A DNA stretch of 64,000 nucleotides from Chromobacterium sp. ATCC 53434 (GCF_002848345.1 NZ_CP025429.1:1984001-2048000), one strand, 5' to 3'; positions 10,334 through 18,665 are shown, counted from the first letter of the stretch. The notes: a model not told the origin generated them from the letters alone. Program-made: numbers and translations.

Positions 10334-10549
10334 ATGAGCCGTTACTGCATCTGGTTTGTCACGGTCGACGATAGCGTCATGCGTCGCGCCGAAGTGTCCA
10401 TCAACGGCGTGATCCATGGCCATGAAGTCCTGGAGGAGATCGAGTCCCGGCTGGCGCTGGATTGCGGGCTGAGCCAGGTGATGATCGTGGACTGGAAGCG
10501 TTTCGAGACGCCCGAGCAGGACGGCGGCAGGCTGGTTCGGGTGGCTTGA
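10334..10549 (+). CDS. Small hypothetical protein (71 aa)
   Basis: A 71-residue protein I do not recognise. A strong ribosome site, GGAGGG at 10322-10327, lies 6 nt before ATG 10334, which supports translation and decides the start against a TTG at 10328. The sequence is soluble, mixed alpha/beta in character, with an aromatic N-terminus (SRYCIWFVTVDD), one Cys near each end of the core and an acidic middle helix (HEVLEEIESRLALD). No signal peptide or membrane segment is seen. It lies between the glycosylase gene and the convergent signalling operon, with 12 bp separating its stop from that of the kinase. Confidence 0.6.
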   Translation: MSRYCIWFVTVDDSVMRRAEVSINGVIHGHEVLEEIESRLALDCGLSQVMIVDWKRFETPEQDGGRLVRVA

Positions 10550-10561
10550 GCGCCCGCCGGC

Positions 10562-12760
10562 CTAGTGGGTCGCCGGGAACAGGTAGCCCTGATCCATGCA
10601 GGCCGCGCGCGTCTCCTTGAACGCCGTCACGGTCTGGGCGGCGGCCTGCAGCGGCGGGCCGTCCCCGCGGATGGCCTCCTGCTCCAGCCGCAGACAACGT
10701 TGCGCCAGGCTGGTGAAGCCCAGCGTCACCGCGCCGCCTTTCAGGCTGTGGGCGAGGTGGAACAGCGTTTCCGGTTCCGGAGGGAGTTCGGCGTTCAGCC
10801 GGAGTATGGTGGCTTCGTGGCCGGAGAAATACTGTTCCGCCAGCTCGCGATACGTGCCCTCTGACAGCAGGGAGACGAAGTCGGCGATGGCCTGGGCGTC
10901 GAGCAGCGGCGGCTCCAGCGGCAGCGGCGGCGAGTCCGGGCGCGGCGGGAAATGGCGCTGCAGCGTCGCCAGCAGCTGTTCGCGGCTCAGCGGCTTGGAG
11001 AGAAAGTCGTCCAGTCCGTTGTCCAGCACTCTCTGACGTGTTTCCGGAAAGGCGTCGGCGGTCAGCGCGATGATGCGCGGCTGGGTCGCCTTGCTTTGCA
11101 GCCGCAATCGCCGCGCGGCTTCCAGGCCGTCCATGCCGGGCATGTGCAGGTCCATCAGCACCAGATCGAACGGCTGGGCGGCGGCGGTCTCCAGCGCCTG
11201 CGGCCCGTCCTCGGCCAGCACCGGCATCTGATTCATCCTTTCCAGCAGCGCCTGCATGTATTTGCGGTTCACCGCATTGTCGTCCACCACCAGGATGCGC
11301 AGCGGCTGGCACAGATCGGGGAACAGCGTGGCGGCCTGGCCCGTCGCCGGCAGCTGGGGCGCGGCGCTCAGTTTCAGCGGCAGCGCCAGCTGAAAGCAGC
11401 TGCCCTGGCCTTGCACGCTGGTGGCGGTGATGCGGCCGCCCATCAACAGCGCCAGGCTCTGCGAGATTTCCAGGCCCAGGCCGCTGCCGCCGAAGTGGCG
11501 GGCGATGGAGCCGTCGCCCTGGGAGAAACGCTTGAACAGCCGCGCCATCGTCGTCGGGTCCATGCCGATGCCGGTGTCGGCTATCATCAGCAGCAGCGAG
11601 GCGTCGCCGCCGGCGGCGCCGGGCGAGCTGGAGGCGCTGACGGTGACGCCGCCGCGTTCGGTGAACTTGATGGCGTTGCTCAGCAGATTGAGCAGAATCT
11701 GCCGCAGCCGCGTCGGGTCCAGCTCCACCCATTCCGGAATTTCCGACGCCAGTTCCAGATTCAGCATCAATTGCTTGGCCTGCGCCTGCGCCGCCATCAG
11801 ATTGACGATCTGCCGCAGCAGATAGCCGAGATTGCAGGTGACCGGGGCCAGTTCCAGCTTGCCCGACTCCAGCTTGCTGGCGTCCAGCACGTCGTTGAGC
11901 AGCAGCAGCAGGTGGCGGGCCGAGGCGTCGGCGGTGGCGATGTAGCTGGCCTGGCTTGGACGGGGCGCGTCGTCGGCCAGCAGCGACAGCATGCCGAGCA
12001 CGCCGTTCAGCGGCGTGCGGATTTCGTGGCTCATATTGGCGAGGAAGGCGCTTTTCGCCTGACTGCCGGCCTCGGCCTGGCTGCGGGCCTCCTCGAGGCT
12101 GACGGTCAGCGACTCCAGCGCCAGCCTGCGCCCTTCCAACTGGCGCAGCTGGCGGATGACGATGAGGCCGAAGCCCAGGATCAACACCCATTCGAAGCCC
12201 ATCAGCCAGTTGCCGATGGCGATCTGCTGCAGCATGGTGCGATTGCGGCTGTCCACCCGCTCCGCCACGGCCTGATTGGCTTGCAGCGACAAATCGTGCA
12301 GGCCGCCGTTCAATTGCTCCAACTGATGCTCCAGCCGCGCCAGCTCGGCCTTGTCCGGCAGGGAGGCGCGGTTTTCCAGGCTGGCGTCGCCCTGGCGGAT
12401 GAAGGCGTCCAGCTGCGTCTGCATCCGCTGGTATTCCGGCAGCGCTTGCAGCAGGCTGCGGTACAGGCCGCCGCGGACGATGCCGACGCGGCTGATGAAG
12501 ATGTCGTAACGTTGTTGCAACTGATCCGGAGTCAGCAAGCCGTGCTGCGCGTCGTGCAGGGCGGTCTGCAGCCGCATCTGCTCCGTTTCCAGCTGGAAGT
12601 AGGACCAGGCGATATTGTCGTCCTGGTATTGCAGGGCGCCGCTCAGTATTTGCGATTGGCGGAACTGCAGATAGGCGGCGCCGGCGAATACCGCCATCAG
12701 CGTGACGCCTATCATGATCAGCATCCGCCACGATGGGTGTTGCCGCTTGGCGTCGCCCAT
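10562..12760 (-). CDS. Hybrid sensor histidine kinase (HisKA-HATPase-REC-HPt)
   Basis: A 732-residue membrane kinase. Membrane segments at about residues 12-33 and 187-207 flank a helical periplasmic sensor region of about 150 residues. A cytoplasmic HisKA domain has phosphoacceptor His245 in SHEIRTP, followed by an ATPase domain (NLLSNAIKF, DTGIGM, GSGLGLEIS), a receiver with Asp537 in LVLMDLHMPG and a C-terminal HPt domain with His671 in HLAHSLKGG. A full internal phosphorelay is therefore present, with output presumably to a separate receiver. It is the last gene of a three-gene operon, 5 bp after the Moco-fold gene, and the REC-EAL protein is the obvious partner. The ligand is unknown. 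Confidence 0.9.
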   Translation of the reverse strand: MGDAKRQHPSWRMLIMIGVTLMAVFAGAAYLQFRQSQILSGALQYQDDNIAWSYFQLETEQMRLQTALHDAQHGLLTPDQLQQRYDIFISRVGIVRGGLYRSLLQALPEYQRMQTQLDAFIRQGDASLENRASLPDKAELARLEHQLEQLNGGLHDLSLQANQAVAERVDSRNRTMLQQIAIGNWLMGFEWVLILGFGLIVIRQLRQLEGRRLALESLTVSLEEARSQAEAGSQAKSAFLANMSHEIRTPLNGVLGMLSLLADDAPRPSQASYIATADASARHLLLLLNDVLDASKLESGKLELAPVTCNLGYLLRQIVNLMAAQAQAKQLMLNLELASEIPEWVELDPTRLRQILLNLLSNAIKFTERGGVTVSASSSPGAAGGDASLLLMIADTGIGMDPTTMARLFKRFSQGDGSIARHFGGSGLGLEISQSLALLMGGRITATSVQGQGSCFQLALPLKLSAAPQLPATGQAATLFPDLCQPLRILVVDDNAVNRKYMQALLERMNQMPVLAEDGPQALETAAAQPFDLVLMDLHMPGMDGLEAARRLRLQSKATQPRIIALTADAFPETRQRVLDNGLDDFLSKPLSREQLLATLQRHFPPRPDSPPLPLEPPLLDAQAIADFVSLLSEGTYRELAEQYFSGHEATILRLNAELPPEPETLFHLAHSLKGGAVTLGFTSLAQRCLRLEQEAIRGDGPPLQAAAQTVTAFKETRAACMDQGYLFPATH

Positions 12761-12765
12761 GCGCG

Positions 12766-13272
12766 TCACTCCACTTGCAGCGATTTCAGCTGCCAGGCGG
12801 AGCGATTGTAGTAGATCTCGGTCCTCAGTTCCGGCTGGCTGTCGAAGGGGTAGATGATGAACAACGGTCCCTTGTCGCGGACCGACATCGGCTTGTCGTT
12901 GAGCAGCCGGGCCAGAACCAGATCGAAGCGCGTGGCGTCTTCGATCGGAATGTCGGTCTTGTAGTCGTTCAGCGCCACCGCTTTCAGCGTCTGGCCCTTG
13001 GCGCCGACCAAGTTCAGCACGTCGCGCAAATAGGGGCCGCTGAAGCGGCTGACGCCGGGCATCCACGGCGTGTGGGTGACGACGGTGTGCTGCGGCAGCC
13101 TGCTCAGCATGGCCATGTCGAATACCGCCTCGTTGTCGCGATTCTTGTTGCTGATCTGTCCCGAGATCACCAGCACCACCTTGCCGGCGGGCATTTCCAG
13201 CGCCGGTTCGGCGCGGCCGGCCGTCGTCGCCAGCAGCAGCGACAGCCACAGGACGCGGGTGGTTTTCAGCAT
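12766..13272 (-). CDS. Periplasmic sulfite-oxidase-fold (molybdopterin-domain-like) protein
   Basis: A 168-residue exported protein. A signal peptide spans about residues 1-21 (MLKTTRVLWL... AGRAEP). The rest resembles the oxidoreductase molybdopterin-binding domain (SUOX fold): VISGQI, the FSGPYLRDVLNLVGAKG region, VALNDYKTDIP, DKGPLFIIYPFDS and a final strand WQLKSL. It has no cysteine at all, so the usual molybdenum ligand is missing and a role as a binding or sensing module is more likely than catalysis. It overlaps the REC-EAL gene by 7 bp and is 5 bp before the hybrid kinase, which suggests that it supplies the kinase with a periplasmic signal. That role is inferred from context. Confidence 0.72.
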   Translation of the reverse strand: MLKTTRVLWLSLLLATTAGRAEPALEMPAGKVVLVISGQISNKNRDNEAVFDMAMLSRLPQHTVVTHTPWMPGVSRFSGPYLRDVLNLVGAKGQTLKAVALNDYKTDIPIEDATRFDLVLARLLNDKPMSVRDKGPLFIIYPFDSQPELRTEIYYNRSAWQLKSLQVE

Positions 13273-14498
13273 GGGGACACTCCTTGCGTTTCGGGGGGCG
13301 CGGCGTCGTCCTCGTCCGCCGGCAAAGGGAAGCCGCCGCGGTATTTCAGCAGCCAGCGGTGGAAGCTCTCGACGTCGATCGGCGGGGAGATGTACGAACC
13401 CTGGGCCTTTTCTATGCCCAGGCGGCGGCATAGCCGCCACTCGGTCAGCGTCGCGACGCCTTCCGCGACCACTTTCATGCCGAGCTGGCGGCCGAGTTCG
13501 GCGCTGGCGCGCAGAATCGACAGATTGGTCGGGTTGCGCGCGGCGTTGATGACGAAGCTCTTGTCGATCTTCAGCTCGGTGAACGGGATGCGCGACAGTC
13601 TGTCCATGCTGGCGAAGCCGGTGCCGAAATCGTCTATCGCCAGCTTCGCTCCTTTCAGCCGCAGCCGGGACAAGACTTCCAGCGCGCTGGTCGGGTCCGC
13701 CATCAGGCCGCTCTCGGTGACTTCGACCGTCAAGCGGCTCATGGCCAGGCCGGCGTTTTCCAGGATGGCGGCGAATTCGGCGACCAGCCCGGTCTGGTTC
13801 AGCGAAGACATCGACAGATTGATCGACACGTCCAGCGGCGGGCCGGGCAGGCGGGCGACGATGCGGGCGGCGTCGCGCAGCAGCACGCGGCTCAGTTCGG
13901 TGATCTGATCGCTGTCTTCGGCCAGTTCGATGAATTGCAGCGGACCGGTCAGTCCGAAGCGCGGGTGCTGCCAGCGCGCCAGCACCTCCACCGACAACAC
14001 CTTGCCGGAGCGCATGTCCACCTGGGGCTGAAAGAACGGTTGCAGCTCGCCGTTGGCCAGGCCGGCGCGCAACTCTTCGGCGCTGGGCGCGCTGGGGGGG
14101 TGGGCGGCGCGGCGCAGCGCCGGCGGCGGCTGGTCTAGCAGCGCCTGCAGCGTCGCTTGCTGGATGGGCTTGGGGAGCACGCCGCCCAGCCATAAATCGT
14201 ACAGCCTGGTCAGTTCGGCGACCGAATCGAGCACCCGCTCGTCGAAGCCGCTGGAAATCAGCACCTTGCCGGGGTAGCCGCGCTCGCCCAGATGGCGGAC
14301 GAACTCGACGCCGTCCATCCGCGGCATGTCGAGGTCGCAGAAAATGGCGTCGAAATGACGGTCGCCGGCGTCGAGCTGGATCAGCGCGTCCATGCCGTCG
14401 CAAGCGACGGCGACATTGTCGTAACCCAGGCGCAGCAACACCATCACCAGAAACTGTCGGGTGACGGCGTCATCGTCCACGACCAGGATTTGCTGCAT
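13266..14498 (-). CDS. Response regulator with EAL c-di-GMP phosphodiesterase domain
   Basis: A 410-residue cytosolic protein. The N-terminal receiver (about 1-120) has acidic residues 8-10 and phosphoacceptor Asp55 in FCDLDMPRMDG. An EAL domain follows at about residues 140-395. The catalytic set appears complete: EVL at 171-173, Asn in DVSINLS, Glu in VEVTES, DDFGTGFAS, Lys in ELKIDKSF, Glu in VAEGVA and Gln in QGSYISPP. It is probably an active phosphodiesterase that hydrolyses c-di-GMP to pGpG. It is the first gene of the operon with the Moco-fold protein and hybrid kinase, so phosphotransfer from the kinase HPt to Asp55 is the likely control. Confidence 0.9.
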   Translation of the reverse strand: MQQILVVDDDAVTRQFLVMVLLRLGYDNVAVACDGMDALIQLDAGDRHFDAIFCDLDMPRMDGVEFVRHLGERGYPGKVLISSGFDERVLDSVAELTRLYDLWLGGVLPKPIQQATLQALLDQPPPALRRAAHPPSAPSAEELRAGLANGELQPFFQPQVDMRSGKVLSVEVLARWQHPRFGLTGPLQFIELAEDSDQITELSRVLLRDAARIVARLPGPPLDVSINLSMSSLNQTGLVAEFAAILENAGLAMSRLTVEVTESGLMADPTSALEVLSRLRLKGAKLAIDDFGTGFASMDRLSRIPFTELKIDKSFVINAARNPTNLSILRASAELGRQLGMKVVAEGVATLTEWRLCRRLGIEKAQGSYISPPIDVESFHRWLLKYRGGFPLPADEDDAAPPETQGVSPC

Positions 14499-14580
14499 GG
14501 CCTCTCCTATCGCACGGCGGGCATGTCTAGCATTATAGCCGGGCGTTTCGGAGTGTAAGGGCGGGCGCGGGTCGGGCCGG

Positions 14581-14603
14581 GAGCCTGTTCAGCGAACAGG
14601 CTC
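14581..14603. repeat. Short perfect hairpin matching the ends of the TIR element family
   Basis: A 10-bp perfect inverted repeat, GAGCCTGTTC and GAACAGGCTC, with a 3-nt loop. The first nine bases of each arm are the same as the outer part of the terminal inverted repeats seen at 21764-22032, 46863-46995 and 49211. It lies between the start of the REC-EAL gene and the stop of the NTF2-like gene and has no T-tract, so it may be a solo element or two fused ends rather than an intrinsic terminator. Confidence 0.55.
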
Positions 14604-14641
14604 AAGCGCCTGGGCGATCGCGAGCGGGCGTCGCGGGGCGT

Positions 14642-14962
14642 TCAGCCGGCCTGGCCGATATCCAGTTGATTGATCTTGCCGCTGGGGTCCAGGTGGAATT
14701 TGAAATAGGTGTCGAATTCGCCCCAGCGATCGCTGTGGAAGCCGCCGTAGATGTCCAGGCCCTGGTTTTCCACCCTGTCGATCCGGGTGAAGCGCTCGTG
14801 GCCCATCGCGTGCTCGCTGAATTTGCGGAAGTTGGCCGGCAGGCCGTCGTCGGTGAGGGTGGCGTCGGTGCTGAACAGTGAAATCCAGCTGGCATGATCG
14901 CCGTGTTGCAACGCCTCGATCGCCAGCCGCACCACCGGCTGGGTAAGCATTTCCAGATTCAT
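14642..14962 (-). CDS. NTF2-like/SnoaL-fold protein
   Basis: A 106-residue cytosolic protein. The N-terminal helices (VVRLAIEALQHGDHASWISLF), the acidic turn STDATLTDDG and the C-terminal beta-rich part (FDTYFKFHLDPSGKINQLDIGQ) fit the NTF2-like cone fold used by SnoaL-type enzymes and many small binding proteins. The reaction cannot be told from sequence. An AAGGAG ribosome site lies 8 nt upstream of ATG 14962, which decides the start against longer in-frame possibilities. It is a single gene with its own intergenic region on both sides. Confidence 0.72.
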   Translation of the reverse strand: MNLEMLTQPVVRLAIEALQHGDHASWISLFSTDATLTDDGLPANFRKFSEHAMGHERFTRIDRVENQGLDIYGGFHSDRWGEFDTYFKFHLDPSGKINQLDIGQAG

Positions 14963-15231
14963 GATGGTTCTCCTTGATACAAAAACCTTACGTCTCCGGA
15001 CACCGCTCCGATTGCGGACGCGCACGGCGAAAGCCGCCTTGTCGTCGCAAGCGGAAGCGGTGAGTCAGAAACGGTCCCGATAACTTGCAGCTTTTAGTTC
15101 CTTGCCGGTCCGTCTGGAACGGGCGGCAGGGCGGCATGTCTCGTCGTCCTGGAGGTGGTGGACAGGAACGGACCCAAGGGGTCAACCGCGGCGAGAGCCA
15201 CAGTACGCTATAGCCGACGCGTCGGGCGAAT
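14963..15231. other. Intergenic region between divergent genes
   Basis: The left part of the 356-bp gap between the minus-strand NTF2-like gene and the plus-strand FAD oxidoreductase. It must hold the promoter of the minus-strand gene. I see no credible coding frame, tRNA or recognised regulatory motif here beyond the ribosome site of the NTF2-like gene. The right part of the gap holds a strong hairpin and a candidate -10 element, listed separately. Confidence 0.4.
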
Positions 15232-15270
15232 GCAATCGGCGCGGCCGGAGGTGCCGGCCGCGCCGATTGC
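15232..15270. repeat. 17-bp perfect inverted repeat upstream of the FAD oxidoreductase gene
   Basis: A perfect 17-bp stem (GCAATCGGCGCGGCCGG at 15232-15248 and its complement at 15254-15270) with a 5-nt loop AGGTG. There is no T-tract on either side, so it is not a typical terminator. It ends 4 nt before a TACAAT box, where the -35 region of that promoter would be expected. Confidence 0.6.
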
Positions 15271-15273
15271 CGC

Positions 15274-15279
15274 TACAAT
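15274..15279 (+). promoter_or_regulatory. Candidate -10 box for the FAD oxidoreductase gene
   Basis: TACAAT lies 40 nt upstream of the start codon at 15319. The -35 region would fall inside the preceding GC-rich inverted repeat and has no match to TTGACA, so any promoter here would need an activator or be weak. This is a single-motif prediction. Confidence 0.3.
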
Positions 15280-15318
15280 GGCGCCTCTTGAATAGACACC
15301 AAGCTGAACTGGATTGTT

Positions 15319-16923
15319 ATGTTGCGTATTTCCGAACTGAAACTGCCGCTGGACCATAGCGAGGAGGAGCTGGCCGACGCCGTCGCCGGCTTCCTGAAAG
15401 TGGCGGCGGGCGACGTTCGCGGCTTTACCGTGTTCAAGCGCAGCTACGACGCGCGCAAGGGCGTGATGAGCTTGGTCTACATCATCGATGTCGATGTCGC
15501 CGACGAGGGCAGGCTGTTCGCCCGTTTCAACGGCGATCGCCGGGTGATGCCGACGCCGGATACCGGCTATTATCCGGTGGCGCAGGCGCCGGCCGATCTG
15601 AAACAGCGGCCGGTGGTGGTCGGTTTCGGCCCCTGCGGCATCTTCGCCGCGCTGATCCTGGCGCAGATGGGCTTCAAGCCCATCGTGCTGGAGCGCGGCA
15701 AGGAAGTGCGTCAGCGCACCAAGGACACCTGGGGCCTGTGGCGCAAGAGCGAGTTGAATACCGAGTCCAATGTGCAGTACGGCGAGGGCGGCGCGGGCAC
15801 CTTCTCCGACGGCAAGCTGTACAGCCAGATCAAGGACCCGCGCCATCTGGGCCGCAAGGTGCTGGTCGAGTTCGTCAAGGCCGGCGCGCCGGAGGAAATC
15901 CTCTACCTCGCCCGCCCGCACATCGGCACCTTCCGCCTGGTCAGCATGGTGGAGAACATGCGCGCCGAGATCATTGAGCTCGGCGGCGAGATCCGTTTCG
16001 AACAGCGTGTGGACGACCTGATCCTCGAAGACGGCCGCGTCCGCGGCGTCAGGCTGGCCGACGGCGGCGAGGTGCTGAGCGATCACGTGGTGCTGGCGCT
16101 GGGGCACAGCGCGCGCGACACCTTCCAGATGCTGGAGAAGCGCGGCGTTTATATGGAAGCCAAGCCGTTCTCGGTCGGCGTCCGCATCGAGCATCCGCAA
16201 TCGTTGATCGACCAGGCGCGCTGGGGCAAGTACGCCGGCCATCCGCTGCTGGGCGCCGCCGACTACAAGCTGGTCCATCACGCCGGCAACGGCCGCGCGG
16301 TGTACAGCTTCTGCATGTGCCCGGGCGGCACCGTGGTCGCGGCGACATCGGAAGAGAAGCGGGTGGTCACCAACGGCATGAGCCAGTACTCGCGCAACGA
16401 GCGCAACGCCAATTCCGGCTTCGTGGTCAGCATCTCGCCCGAGGTCGATTATCCGGGCGGCCCGCTGGCCGGCCTCGACTTCCAGCGCGAGCTGGAGAGC
16501 AAGGCCTATGAGCTGGGCGGCGGCGACTACTTCGCGCCGGCGCAGCTGTTGGGCGATTTCATGGCCGGCAGGGCGTCCACCAAGCTGGGCGAGGTGGAGC
16601 CGTCTTACAAGCCGGGCGTGACGATGACCGATCTCGCGCGCATCCTGCCGGACTTCTGCGTCGAGGCCATGCGCGAGGCGATCCCGCATTTCGCCCGCCA
16701 GATCCGCGGCTACGACCTCCACGACGCGGTGTTGACCGGCCTGGAAACCCGCACCAGCTCGCCGCTGCGGATCACCCGCGGCGAAGACGGCCAGAGCCTG
16801 AACATCAAGGGCCTGTTCCCGGCCGGCGAGGGCGCGGGCTACGCCGGCGGCATCCTGTCGGCCGGCGTCGACGGCATCAAGATCGCCGAGGCGGTGGCCC
16901 AGGCCATCGTGGCCGGCCGCTGA
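15319..16923 (+). CDS. FAD-dependent NAD(P)-type oxidoreductase (COG2509-like)
   Basis: A 534-residue cytosolic flavoprotein. After an N-terminal domain of about 90 residues (MLRISELKLPLDHSEEE start), the FAD dinucleotide-binding motif appears as VVVGFGPCGIFAALILAQMG at about residues 96-115, with the acidic end of the second strand in LERG. NVQYGEGGAGTFSDGKLY and the C-terminal GEGAGYAGGILSAGVDGIK, which closes the FAD site, are typical of the uncharacterised FAD dehydrogenase family COG2509. The substrate is unknown. The gene stands alone between a promoter region and a bidirectional terminator. Confidence 0.85.
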   Translation: MLRISELKLPLDHSEEELADAVAGFLKVAAGDVRGFTVFKRSYDARKGVMSLVYIIDVDVADEGRLFARFNGDRRVMPTPDTGYYPVAQAPADLKQRPVVVGFGPCGIFAALILAQMGFKPIVLERGKEVRQRTKDTWGLWRKSELNTESNVQYGEGGAGTFSDGKLYSQIKDPRHLGRKVLVEFVKAGAPEEILYLARPHIGTFRLVSMVENMRAEIIELGGEIRFEQRVDDLILEDGRVRGVRLADGGEVLSDHVVLALGHSARDTFQMLEKRGVYMEAKPFSVGVRIEHPQSLIDQARWGKYAGHPLLGAADYKLVHHAGNGRAVYSFCMCPGGTVVAATSEEKRVVTNGMSQYSRNERNANSGFVVSISPEVDYPGGPLAGLDFQRELESKAYELGGGDYFAPAQLLGDFMAGRASTKLGEVEPSYKPGVTMTDLARILPDFCVEAMREAIPHFARQIRGYDLHDAVLTGLETRTSSPLRITRGEDGQSLNIKGLFPAGEGAGYAGGILSAGVDGIKIAEAVAQAIVAGR

Positions 16924-16943
16924 CGGGCCAGCCTGCCGCCATG

Positions 16944-16973
16944 AAAAACGGGAACCATGCGGTTCCCGTTTTT
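16944..16973. terminator. Bidirectional intrinsic terminator
   Basis: A 13-bp perfect stem (AAAAACGGGAACC at 16944-16956, GGTTCCCGTTTTT at 16961-16973) with a 4-nt loop ATGC. T-runs follow the GC-rich stem on both strands, so it can end the plus-strand FAD oxidoreductase gene and the convergent minus-strand cdd gene. Confidence 0.88.
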
Positions 16974-16992
16974 TTATCGGCGCGCGCCGGCC

Positions 16993-17430
16993 TCAGCCGG
17001 CGGCGTCCTGCAGGTTCTTTGGGCCGAAGGCGCCGGGCAGCAGCGCGTCCAGCGTGGTGTCGATCACATCGTCGCTGTCGCAGATCGCCCGCACCCGCAT
17101 CGTGGGGCCGAATTCGTTCAGCACCTGGCGGCAGGCGCCGCAGGGCGGGGTGGCGGAGGCGGTGGGGGTGTAGATGCAGACGGCGACGACTTCCTGCATG
17201 CCGTGATTGGCGCGCGCGGCGTAGACGGCGGTGCGCTCGGCGCAGTTGCCCAGGCTGTACGAGGCGTTTTCGACGTTGCAGCCGATGTGGATCTTGCCGC
17301 CGCCGTCCAGGATGGCGGCGCCGACGGAGAATTTGCTATAGGGCGCGTAGGCCTGGCGCGCGGCCAGTTGGGCGGCCATTTCCAGTTCGGCCCATTGCTC
17401 GCTGCTGGGTTCGTGTTGATTACGGGTCAT
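16993..17430 (-). CDS. cdd: Cytidine deaminase
   Basis: A 145-residue enzyme of pyrimidine salvage that deaminates cytidine and deoxycytidine to uridine and deoxyuridine. The zinc site is visible: CAER in GNCAERTAVYAA and PCGACRQVL, with the substrate motif CNVENASYS just upstream. This is the short homotetrameric type, in contrast to the longer E. coli enzyme. ATG 17430 is preceded by GGAGAGAG, a good ribosome site. The gene converges on the FAD oxidoreductase across the shared terminator, and argP lies 77 bp upstream on the same strand. Confidence 0.94.
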   Translation of the reverse strand: MTRNQHEPSSEQWAELEMAAQLAARQAYAPYSKFSVGAAILDGGGKIHIGCNVENASYSLGNCAERTAVYAARANHGMQEVVAVCIYTPTASATPPCGACRQVLNEFGPTMRVRAICDSDDVIDTTLDALLPGAFGPKNLQDAAG

Positions 17431-17507
17431 GCTCTCTCCATAAAACCAGGTCGGCGACGGATGATGCGTCAGGGCACCGGCCTTGTCAATGCGGTCCGGC
17501 GCGGTGC

Positions 17508-18431
17508 TTATTGTCCCCCGATCGACGCGTGGCCATCCTTGTCCTGGCGCAAGCGGCGGCGGCAATAGGCCAGCATCGCCTCGGTCAGCGACTGCGACAG
17601 CCGCGATTCGACCCGCCAGTGGTGCCAGTACAGCGGGATGTCGATATGGCGGCCGGGGAACAGGTCGACCAGCCTGCCGCTGGCCAGATCGTCGCCCAGC
17701 ATCAGCTCCGGCAACAGGCTGTAGGCCAGCCCCTGGCGCGTCAGCTCGACGAAACTCTGCGCAGACGGGACGGTGAATCCGGGAAAGCCGCCGTCATAGG
17801 CGGCCGCCTGGCGCAGGAACTGGCCGTGCACCGCATCCTTGCGGCTGAAGATGATGCTGGGCGCGCGCGCCAGCGCGGCGTGATCGACGCCGCCGGCGAA
17901 GTGGCGGGCGGCGAAAGCCGGCGTGGCCAGGCACAGATAGCGCATCGCGCCCAGATAATGCTGGATGCCGCCCTGTATCGGCGCCGGCCGGGTGCCGACG
18001 CAGCCTATCACGTGGCCGGTGCGCATCAACTCGTGGGTGTGATCCTGGTCGTCGACGACGATGTCCAGCAGCAGATTGTGCTCGGCCAGCGCCGGCGCCA
18101 CGGCGTCCAGATACCAGGTGGCCAGGCTGTCGGCGTTGACGCCCACCGCCAGCGTGGTGAATTCGCGCGGACGGACGCTGGGGCTGAGCTGTTGCAGCAA
18201 CTGGTTTTCCATCAGCAGCAACTGCTGGTAGTGCTGCAGCAGCTGGCGGCCGGCCTCGGTGGCTTCCGCCGGCGAGGTGCGGGTCAGCACGGGCTGGCCC
18301 AGCTGCTCCTCCAATTGGCGTATCCGTTGGGAGACGGCGGACTGGGTCAGGAACAGCTTCTTCGCCGCCTTGTCGAAACCACCGGTTTCGGCCACGGCGG
18401 CCAGCGTCTGCAATTGTCGGGGATCGATCAC
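17508..18431 (-). CDS. argP: LysR-type regulator, ArgP/LysG family
   Basis: A 307-residue transcription factor. The N-terminal winged helix (RQLQTLAAVAETGGFDKAAK, LTQSAVSQRIRQLEEQLGQP) and substrate-binding domain match the ArgP/LysG subfamily, which senses arginine or lysine and activates an amino-acid exporter gene. The GTG at 18431 aligns with the ArgP N-terminus; an ATG 33 codons upstream is possible but would add a non-conserved extension. The expected target argO is present at 21110, but a GGDEF-EAL gene lies between them, which is unusual. A palindrome AACAATTGTT at 18456-18465 in the upstream gap could be part of an autoregulatory site. Confidence 0.85.
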   Translation of the reverse strand: MIDPRQLQTLAAVAETGGFDKAAKKLFLTQSAVSQRIRQLEEQLGQPVLTRTSPAEATEAGRQLLQHYQQLLLMENQLLQQLSPSVRPREFTTLAVGVNADSLATWYLDAVAPALAEHNLLLDIVVDDQDHTHELMRTGHVIGCVGTRPAPIQGGIQHYLGAMRYLCLATPAFAARHFAGGVDHAALARAPSIIFSRKDAVHGQFLRQAAAYDGGFPGFTVPSAQSFVELTRQGLAYSLLPELMLGDDLASGRLVDLFPGRHIDIPLYWHHWRVESRLSQSLTEAMLAYCRRRLRQDKDGHASIGGQ

Positions 18432-18665
18432 GGTTGAGCTCGTCGCGGCTGGTGAAACAATTGTTCGATTAATAATGCCGTTCGGCTTGCTTAAAAGCCG
18501 GCGTCGTGGCATGTTGCAGGCTGCGGCGCGGCGGGCCCTGGCAGGCGGACTTCGCCGCCGCTGCCGACAGACCACAAGATACAAGAAATACCTGCTCCTG
18601 GGCAGGTGGGCTCGATTGTAGGGGCGCCGGCGGCGCCCCGGCCACGACAGGCGCAGAAGACAAAG

